Made by a program: the position numbers and the translations under genes. A DNA stretch of 38,131 bases from Phycisphaerales bacterium (GTDB lineage Bacteria; Planctomycetota; Phycisphaerae; Sedimentisphaerales; Anaerobacaceae): NCBI GenBank assembly GCA_020346325.1, contig CP070782.1, positions 4,548,803 through 4,586,933 of the forward strand, given 5' to 3'. Each line of letters begins with the position of its first letter. The stretch's first letter is position 1. Shown one piece after another: positions 32,452 through 38,131 of the stretch. The notes under the pieces were generated by a model. It saw only the letters and a program-made list of their open reading frames with translations. It was not told the DNA's origin and made no database searches.

Positions 32452-34968
32452 TTACGGGGCGTCCGAAATGAGGGTCCGCAGCAACTGGAACTCCAGTTCG
32501 TAGACGTTGCGCAGCGCGGCATCAGGTATCACATTGCCCGTGACGCCCATCTTCGCGTCGGTGAAGCGGCTCCCGAAGCCCACCACGGTCACGGTTCCGG
32601 CCCCGAGACGAGCCGTCGCGGCCACGGGCCGGGCCTCGATCCGGATCAGCGGCGTGCCCCCTTGGATTTCGCAGGCGGTTTCGGCGGCAACACCGCCGGG
32701 CCAGCCTTCGGGTGTCTCCAAGCGCCCGGTCAACTGGGCCGATCGGTCGATGCGCAAGTCGAACGGATGCAGCAGAGCGTTGGCTGTCGAGTCGGTGTTG
32801 GCGGGTGAATCGACGATGAGTACTTTGCCGCCGGCCTCGACATAGTCCACCAGCCCCTGGCGGAAATCGACCGCAACCTCTCGGTTGGGGTACAGCAGCA
32901 CGAGCGCGTCGCCTGCAAAGGCCGCGCGGTCTGCGCGGCGTGAGGTGAAATAGCCGAGTCGCAGGATCCATCGCTCGAAGATGCCGAAGCCATCTTCCGC
33001 TCCGGCGATGAAACCGCTCTCGGAAAGCGGGCCATCGCAGACCGTCCGATCGATGACGACGTGCGTGAGGGGCCGCTTGGCTTGAGGCACTGGCATCGCC
33101 GCTCGATGGATACCGTTGGCGATGGCCCCGGCTGCACTGACGCCGAGCAATCCAGCGCTAAGCAAAATGAACCAGCCGCCCGACTGGCCGCGTGCAGCGA
33201 CAAGGGCGCCAAACAGGAGCAACCCGCCCAAGGCCACCAGTAGCGGGCGTGAGTCTGAGCTTGGGTTGCGGTGGTTGAGCCACTGCAGCATGCCCAGCAT
33301 CAGTTCGGCTTTGCCCGGCTCGAACGTCGAGAAATTGGAGAAAATCGTCGAGTCACCAAAGGCGGCCACCCGTCCGGCTCCGTACGGTGTCGTCCAGAGT
33401 TGGGTAAAGGCCCCGTAGCGTGCTTCGGCCCGGTCCGTCACCTGCGGATAGTAGTTGCTGGCGTGGTAATCGGCCGGTAGACCCCGCAGACCGCGCGCCG
33501 CGATGGCGGCACACCCTGCGTTCATACCCGGATCGATGGAACACGCCACGGCGAAATCGAGCGGCGGCAGGTGCTGGACGATCGGATGCGGCACGGCAGG
33601 GCGATGATACAGTTGATTGAAAGTGGTGTCGATATCGAACAGGCAGTCGTAGCGGAAGCGAAATCCGAAACGCGCGGCAATGTCGTTGAGATAGGTCCCC
33701 GTGTTGAAAACATTGGTGTGCTCGCCGATCAACAGCAGCCCTCCACCATCGGCAACGAAGCGTTCGATCTGATCGATCTCTGCGGAATTGTACCGGGCGG
33801 TAGGGACCTTGACGATCAGGACGTCGCACTCGGTAAGGGTATCGGCGTCGATCGGTGTGTGCAGACGACCCATATCATAGAAGCGGGAGCAGTAATCGTA
33901 GATACAGGCGTAGTTGTAGCCCGATTCCTGCCCGTACCAGTTGGGATCGTAAGGCCGGTCGGTACGCTCCCAGGTGGAGCGGTGTTCATCGACCCAAATG
34001 CGGCCTTGCTTCGCGGGGCCTGAAGGCTCCCATACCAGCGAGAGAGTCAACACCAGCGATCCGATGAGAGCCAGGGCCGTCGGAACCATGCGCCTGGACC
34101 AGACCGCGTGTGGCGTCTGAATCGATCCGGCCACAACCGGTGGAGGCATTCGGATGAACCGCAGGGCCAGCAGGACCGGTCCGATCAACAGGGCCAGGTG
34201 AACCCACAGGCTCCAGAATTGATTCATCAGCACCAGGGGCGTGTTGTAGTCGGTGCGCAAGGCTCGGTGCATGAAGATAGCGATCAGCAGAGCCGCGCGG
34301 ACGGGCAGCCACAGAGCGACCGAAACGATCAGTATCGAGACCGATGACAAAAGCTGCCGCGTCGACTTGCCCCGGGCGTTTAGCGTCGGCACTCGCAGGC
34401 AGACCAGCGCAACGCCTCCTGTGAGGAATGCGAATGTCACCGGGTCCAACAGGAGCTCCCAGGTGGCACCGAGCTGATGAACGCGGCGGATCGAGTGTAG
34501 GGCCAGCGACGTGCCGTCGAGTGCCGCTTGTATCCCCAGCAGGTGTGCGGCGCCATGGAGGATCTGCGGCAATCGCCAGGGCAGTTCATGAGACCGCGCG
34601 GTGAAGGCTTCGTAGGCAAGCAGGGCCAGGGCCTGCACCGCGAGAACCGAGCCGGCGGTCAGAGCCGCCGCGCCGATTCGCCCGGGCCAGTGGCGCCGAA
34701 TCGGTGCCGCCGAGATAAGCAAGCCGACGAAGAGCAACAGGACCGCCGCTCGATAGGGCCAGGGGACCAGCAGCAGGGGGGCAATCAGCAGCGCTGCCGC
34801 GACGATCAAATCGCTGCGCTTGGGCTTGCGCAAAGGGAAGTCGAAGAGAAAGCACGTGCCGACACCGACCAGCACCGCCCAGACGATCCAACGGGGATCG
34901 TGGTAAGTGCCCAGGCTCGCCAGCCAGGACGCACTCAACAGTGCCAGACCGAGCCAGACGCGTCTCAT
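32452..34968 (-). CDS. Polytopic membrane protein with two GATase/DUF4350-like domains (second of a pair)
   Basis: An 838-residue protein. The N-terminal 330 residues have about seven to nine membrane spans. A first soluble domain follows (about 335-600) with LIVKVPTARYNSAEIDQIERFV, GGGLLLIGEHTNVF and GRVAAFGDSTIF. Two more spans come next (LLVALGGLLLFGALVAA, GGWFILLSAGLLGVSAAG), and a second similar domain closes it (ALVLLYPNREV, GGKVLIVDSPANTD, GTVTVVGFGSRF). Such domains resemble the DUF4350/GldG-type, class I glutamine amidotransferase-like fold, and lack a visible catalytic Cys. ATG 34968 is set by GAGGAGG (34976-34982) seven bases upstream; a start at 35052 would add an Arg/Gly leader over the neighbour. 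It overlaps the upstream gene by four bases (ATGA), so the two are one unit. Role unknown; envelope- or ABC-system-related by analogy to gliding auxiliary proteins. Confidence 0.78.
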   Translation of the reverse strand: MRRVWLGLALLSASWLASLGTYHDPRWIVWAVLVGVGTCFLFDFPLRKPKRSDLIVAAALLIAPLLLVPWPYRAAVLLLFVGLLISAAPIRRHWPGRIGAAALTAGSVLAVQALALLAYEAFTARSHELPWRLPQILHGAAHLLGIQAALDGTSLALHSIRRVHQLGATWELLLDPVTFAFLTGGVALVCLRVPTLNARGKSTRQLLSSVSILIVSVALWLPVRAALLIAIFMHRALRTDYNTPLVLMNQFWSLWVHLALLIGPVLLALRFIRMPPPVVAGSIQTPHAVWSRRMVPTALALIGSLVLTLSLVWEPSGPAKQGRIWVDEHRSTWERTDRPYDPNWYGQESGYNYACIYDYCSRFYDMGRLHTPIDADTLTECDVLIVKVPTARYNSAEIDQIERFVADGGGLLLIGEHTNVFNTGTYLNDIAARFGFRFRYDCLFDIDTTFNQLYHRPAVPHPIVQHLPPLDFAVACSIDPGMNAGCAAIAARGLRGLPADYHASNYYPQVTDRAEARYGAFTQLWTTPYGAGRVAAFGDSTIFSNFSTFEPGKAELMLGMLQWLNHRNPSSDSRPLLVALGGLLLFGALVAARGQSGGWFILLSAGLLGVSAAGAIANGIHRAAMPVPQAKRPLTHVVIDRTVCDGPLSESGFIAGAEDGFGIFERWILRLGYFTSRRADRAAFAGDALVLLYPNREVAVDFRQGLVDYVEAGGKVLIVDSPANTDSTANALLHPFDLRIDRSAQLTGRLETPEGWPGGVAAETACEIQGGTPLIRIEARPVAATARLGAGTVTVVGFGSRFTDAKMGVTGNVIPDAALRNVYELEFQLLRTLISDAP

Positions 34969-37592
34969 GGCTGGACCTCCTCGGCCGGAACGTCCTGGGC
35001 GGGCGCGCTGCCTGCGGAATCCGCCGGGCTTTGCAGCGCCGGAGGAAGCCACATCGGCCCGTCGTGCAGGAGCGTGATCAGCCAGCGCCAGAAGTCGGCG
35101 TTCTCACGCAGTCCTTCGAAAGGCTGGCCGTTTTCCTGTTCGAGGTTCTTGTTCATCGCGAAGCCCGTATCGCCCACGAAGAGCACCTTGCCAGCGCCGA
35201 CACGTCGCAGCATGGCCACCGGCTGATTGTCGCGTCCATAGGCGATTGTCTGTGCGTCCGGATCGGTGCAGCGAACGGGCCAGGCCGCATGGAAGCGTAC
35301 GTAGACTCGGCGACTGTCTGACTCCAGATAGGGCGATTTGAAATGCCCCAGAGGGGTCGGTTCTATTGAATCATTGGTGCCGAATCCAAATCCGAACCGC
35401 CGCAAAAGAGGCTCGTTGCCCTGGGCCTCGTCGTAGCCGACGTTGATGACGAAGAGGCCGCCGCTATTGACAAACTCTGCGATCGCATCGATCTCGGCCT
35501 CGGTAAACGCGCGGGTCGGGGCGATGGAGATCAGCAGTCCTGCCTTCTCGAGACGCGCCGATGTCAGCTCGGGCAAAACCAGGGTCAGATAACCATTGCG
35601 CATCAAGGTCAGTGCCAGCCCGCCGATCCCGTCGCCGCGCCACGATTCGCCACTGCAGGCGTTTAGATGCGAAGCGTCGATGTAGGCCAGATGGTTGGGA
35701 GATGTCGCGCGGCCGTCGGGCAGCACGTTGCCGGCTGCCACGGTGATCTGTTGGCAGATCACGACCGCGGCGGCCAGACCCAGGACAACCAGGATCGTGC
35801 GGGCGAGACTGGAGCGCCAGCAGAGCAGCGCTGTGAGGAAGGCGCCAGCGAGCACGCCCAACAGTTGACGCCACCAGGGGTGCGCCTTGTCGGCTGACGC
35901 CGCCAGATAGGCGAAGAGGCGGGAGGTGAAAACGTGCGACGTCACTTCGATGGCGTTCTGCAGACTGGAGGTATCGCCAAACGCGACAACCCGACCCTTA
36001 CCGAGGGGCTGTTCGGCCGCTAGGACTACATCGCCTAGGAGTTCACCGCTATCATAGCGACCGTTGCCCATCATGGCGCGGTCGCTCGCTTCGTCGCCCG
36101 GATCCGCCCAGCCCCAACGCCCGACCAGCAGTGGCCGAGCGGGCCAGCGCGTCCGAACCGAGGCGCCGATGACCACGCCGAACTGATTGCGGTCGTCCGG
36201 AATGCCGGTGGTGATGGGATGGCTCAGGGATTCGTAGGAATGCAGCCAGCCTCCGACGGCAAACGTGGCCGAATCGAAACGGATGCGCAGCGCCGTCGGC
36301 GCCAGCACTTCGTTGAAGCGATTGCTGCCGTTCGGATCGATCTCCGTATGCTCGCCCATCAGCAGCAGCGACCCGCCTTGTCGCACGAAATCGTGGATGC
36401 GATCCAACTGGCCTTCGGCCCACGGCTTGTCGGGGTTCAGCAGGACGAGTGCGTCGGCATCCTGAAGATCGTCGGCCGATAGTTCCGGCGAAACCACGCT
36501 TGTGGCGCCCAGGCTCTCGACGAAGACCGGGAGCATGCCGTACATGCCACTCGAGAGTCGGCCGTAGGAGCCATGCGTCGGTTTGAGCCAGTTGAGGAAG
36601 CCCTTTTCGTAGAACACGATTCTCTTGCCGGCGAGATCGAGTGGATTCGTAAAGAGCGTGGCGATCACCGGCACCAGGATCGCCATCGAGAGCGCCGCCC
36701 CACCCAGGGCCGCTCGGGCGCGGAACGAGGGGACCGCCTGGCCCGCGGGTTCACGGTCTACGGTGGGGCTCCAGGCTGTCCAGCGTACCATGGCGCCAGC
36801 GATCACCAAATGGATCAATGCCGCGACGGCCGGCGCGTTCCAAGGCAAAGCTTCATGAAGCCATCGCGCCAGCGACCAACCGGTGTGGTCGGCCGGCTCG
36901 GGAAGGGCCGCCAGGAGATTCGGCACGTAGGCCAAACCGATCAGATAGACGAGATGCCCGCCTGCGATCGCGACGAAACCGCAGAGGGCACGCGCTCGGC
37001 GCGGCGGCTTCGTGTAGTGCAAAGAGAGGGCCCAGAAGATACTCATGACGAGCAGGAAGTCGAGCCCTGCGAAGGTCGCGCCCACGCGGAGCGGGGCTGC
37101 CAGGACGTCTCCCAGCGTCCCGATGGAACGACCGATCCGGTCGGCGAGCAGCCAGACCCACGGGATGGATGTGCGCGCAAGAACATAGAGGCCGAACACC
37201 GCCACCGCGGTGGCAGCAGCAAGAAACGGGTTTCTGCCCTTGTCATCGTTCAGGAAGGCGAGAAAGGCCAGAGCCAATGCTGCCGCCAGAATGTTCACGG
37301 GCAGAGCGGGCAACATGACCAGGTACGCGGCCGGAATCGCCACGATCGGAGTGAGCAGCATGCGCAGCGCCGGTCGCAGGGTGCCGATTCCGGGGGCCAG
37401 CAACGCGGCGCCGAGGGCGATCAGGGTCAGCGCCCGACGCAAGGGGTGGGCCAACAGCCCGGTCGATCCGGCGGCGATCCACGCGCCCGCCAGGCAGGCC
37501 AACAAGGCCAGCACGGTCCCGAACGCGGGCGGCAGACAAGTCACGTGCCCCGGGGCTCGCTGTTCGCATTGTTCCTGTTCTGGCGTGTACAC
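34965..37592 (-). CDS. Polytopic membrane protein with two GATase/DUF4350-like domains (first of a pair)
   Basis: An 875-residue protein with the same layout as its downstream neighbour. The N-terminal 325 residues hold about eight or nine membrane spans. A soluble domain (about 330-580) has LSADDLQDADALVLLNP, GGSLLLMGEHTEID and GRVVAFGDTSSLQ. Two spans (LLGVLAGAFLTALLCW, ILVVLGLAAAVVICQQ) lead to a second soluble domain with GLLISIAPTRAFTEAEIDAI, GGLFVINVGYDEAQG and GKVLFVGDTGFAMN. It ends in an Ala/Pro/Ser tail. The start is a GTG with AAGGA nine bases upstream. The shared pattern (span block, domain, two spans, domain; GEHT and GDT/GDS turns at matching places) shows the pair arose by duplication. 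Function unknown; the stacked domains may bind a ligand or a partner ATPase. Confidence 0.78.
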   Translation of the reverse strand: MYTPEQEQCEQRAPGHVTCLPPAFGTVLALLACLAGAWIAAGSTGLLAHPLRRALTLIALGAALLAPGIGTLRPALRMLLTPIVAIPAAYLVMLPALPVNILAAALALAFLAFLNDDKGRNPFLAAATAVAVFGLYVLARTSIPWVWLLADRIGRSIGTLGDVLAAPLRVGATFAGLDFLLVMSIFWALSLHYTKPPRRARALCGFVAIAGGHLVYLIGLAYVPNLLAALPEPADHTGWSLARWLHEALPWNAPAVAALIHLVIAGAMVRWTAWSPTVDREPAGQAVPSFRARAALGGAALSMAILVPVIATLFTNPLDLAGKRIVFYEKGFLNWLKPTHGSYGRLSSGMYGMLPVFVESLGATSVVSPELSADDLQDADALVLLNPDKPWAEGQLDRIHDFVRQGGSLLLMGEHTEIDPNGSNRFNEVLAPTALRIRFDSATFAVGGWLHSYESLSHPITTGIPDDRNQFGVVIGASVRTRWPARPLLVGRWGWADPGDEASDRAMMGNGRYDSGELLGDVVLAAEQPLGKGRVVAFGDTSSLQNAIEVTSHVFTSRLFAYLAASADKAHPWWRQLLGVLAGAFLTALLCWRSSLARTILVVLGLAAAVVICQQITVAAGNVLPDGRATSPNHLAYIDASHLNACSGESWRGDGIGGLALTLMRNGYLTLVLPELTSARLEKAGLLISIAPTRAFTEAEIDAIAEFVNSGGLFVINVGYDEAQGNEPLLRRFGFGFGTNDSIEPTPLGHFKSPYLESDSRRVYVRFHAAWPVRCTDPDAQTIAYGRDNQPVAMLRRVGAGKVLFVGDTGFAMNKNLEQENGQPFEGLRENADFWRWLITLLHDGPMWLPPALQSPADSAGSAPAQDVPAEEVQP

Positions 37593-37669
37593 GCGTGGAT
37601 TATCCTTGAGTTGTCGGCGCCGGGCAACCGCAAAAGCGGAGGCACGCCGCGCCTGTCAGTAGGATCCAT

Positions 37670-37704
37670 CCACCGTTTCGTCGGTGGTTTCAGCCGAACC
37701 ACCG
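37670..37704 (-). other. Three-arm inverted repeat able to form alternative hairpins
   Basis: CCACCG (37670-37675), CGGTGGTT (37682-37689) and AACCACCG (37697-37704) are mutually complementary, so the middle arm can pair with either side (6-bp or 8-bp stem). It lies between the Cys-Pro gene stop and the next gene start on the minus strand. It may be a terminator or a switch-like leader. No T-run is seen. Confidence 0.4.
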
Positions 37705-37734
37705 TCGCCACGACTCTCTCTGCGAGAAGTGCCG

Positions 37735-38131
37735 TCAATTCTGTGCCACAGCCACCGCCAGGTAGTCAGCGACGGTCGGGCACGGGGCCTCCACGGCCGG
37801 GCACGGCTCGATCGCGGTTTTGCTCAGCAGTATCTGGCAGGTCGCCGGACACTTTGTCTTCACGGGCGGACATTTGGTTTCGGTCGCGGGACAGCGAGTC
37901 TCCGCGGGCGGGCACTTGGTGACAGACACCGGACATTGGGTCTCCGTCACGGGACATTTGGTCTCGACCGCCGGGCAACTGGTCTCCTGGGCCTGGCAGG
38001 TCGTCTGGGTCATGGGACATTTGGTTTCCACGGACGGACACTGGGTCTCGACCACTGGACAGGCCGTCGCGCTGGTCGGGCATTGCGTTTCCGTCGTCGG
38101 ACACTGGGTCGCCACCGCCGGACATTTGGTT
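37735..38131 (-). CDS. Cys-Pro heptad-repeat protein, N-terminal part cut by window edge
   Basis: The frame is open to the window edge; a GTG at 38115 is not a real start because the repeat continues past it. The visible part is 131 residues. At least 13 consecutive heptads of the form CPxxxTx (examples CPTTETQ, CPVVETQ, CPAVETK, CPVTETQ) are encoded by 21-base units at 37852-38124. One unit has CQ instead of CP. After the array come CPATCQILLSKTAIEPCPAVEAPCPT and the short tail VADYLAVAVAQN. Cys every seventh residue beside Pro, with Thr at position 6 and Lys/Gln/Arg at 7, suggests an extended rod with cysteines in a line, good for disulfide links, metal binding or lipid/heme attachment; none is proven. 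No known family is recognised. It lies 142 bases upstream of the paired membrane-protein genes. Confidence 0.7.
   Translation of the reverse strand, partial: TKCPAVATQCPTTETQCPTSATACPVVETQCPSVETKCPMTQTTCQAQETSCPAVETKCPVTETQCPVSVTKCPPAETRCPATETKCPPVKTKCPATCQILLSKTAIEPCPAVEAPCPTVADYLAVAVAQN
37852..38124 (-). repeat. Thirteen tandem 21-base repeat units encoding Cys-Pro heptads
   Basis: Thirteen diverged 21-base units lie head to tail without gaps and stay in frame, each beginning with a Cys codon followed (in all but one) by Pro. Synonymous differences between units mean the array is old and kept by selection on the protein rather than a fresh DNA expansion. It continues at least two codons to the window edge. 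Confidence 0.85.

Noticed and set aside
32401-32460. Hairpin with T-run between the sigma fusion and the membrane protein gene
   Set aside because: The T-run lies on the wrong side of the stem for the minus-strand transcript, and for the plus strand it comes before the stem, so it is not an intrinsic terminator.
36573-37922. 449-codon plus-strand open frame
   Set aside because: It is antisense to the membrane protein and the Cys-Pro gene, rich in Arg/Gly/Gln, and has no domain.
37852-38124. Possible CRISPR array or DNA satellite
   Set aside because: The 21-base units have no spacers, stay in one frame, and differ at synonymous places, so it is a protein repeat.

Overview
The window looks like a chromosomal piece of a planctomycete, most likely Phycisphaerae (Sedimentisphaerales-like). 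This is inferred from gene content, not from a marker search: a GC-rich genome, large secreted LamG, CotH and parallel beta-helix proteins, two 'H-x9-DG'-style pseudopilins, a PQQ-like beta-propeller protein, a dockerin-like segment, and an ECF sigma factor fused to a membrane and C-terminal domain. No tRNA, rRNA, CRISPR array or insertion sequence was seen.

Left part (1-13.3 kb): carbohydrate use and exported proteins. A 5'-cut GH127 beta-L-arabinofuranosidase converges on a small membrane protein and an AraC-type regulator. The regulator is divergent from a 984-residue LamG/discoidin protein. A pseudopilin and a 1224-residue LTD/CotH protein follow. An SDR oxidoreductase and a mannonate dehydratase overlap by one base and probably form a uronate catabolic pair. 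Directly after them lies a broken alkaline phosphatase, which lacks its 5' half, has an in-frame amber codon, and has lost a metal-binding Glu.

Middle part (13.3-25.2 kb): a minus-strand PQQ-like propeller protein with a TTG start, a small HEAT-like protein with a basic tail, and a tight minus-strand operon rho-hemW-lepA with a good promoter. On the plus strand come a secreted protein of unknown function, a gene-free stretch of about 0.78 kb holding two consensus promoters and a nested hairpin, then an HtrA-like protease translationally coupled to a CpsB/YwqE-type PHP phosphatase, and a UDP-sugar 6-dehydrogenase. The last two point to cell-surface polysaccharide synthesis.

Right part (25.2-38.1 kb), all minus strand: a SAM methyltransferase, a second pseudopilin with its own promoter, a 1012-residue beta-helix protein, the sigma-factor fusion, two large adjacent membrane proteins related to each other (each with two GATase/DUF4350-like domains), and, at the window edge, a cut gene for a protein made of Cys-Pro heptads.

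The most unusual items are the Cys-Pro heptad protein, the sigma-membrane fusion next to a beta-helix gene, the duplicated membrane pair, the Rho with an atypical RNA-binding domain, and the structured gene-free region before the HtrA gene.
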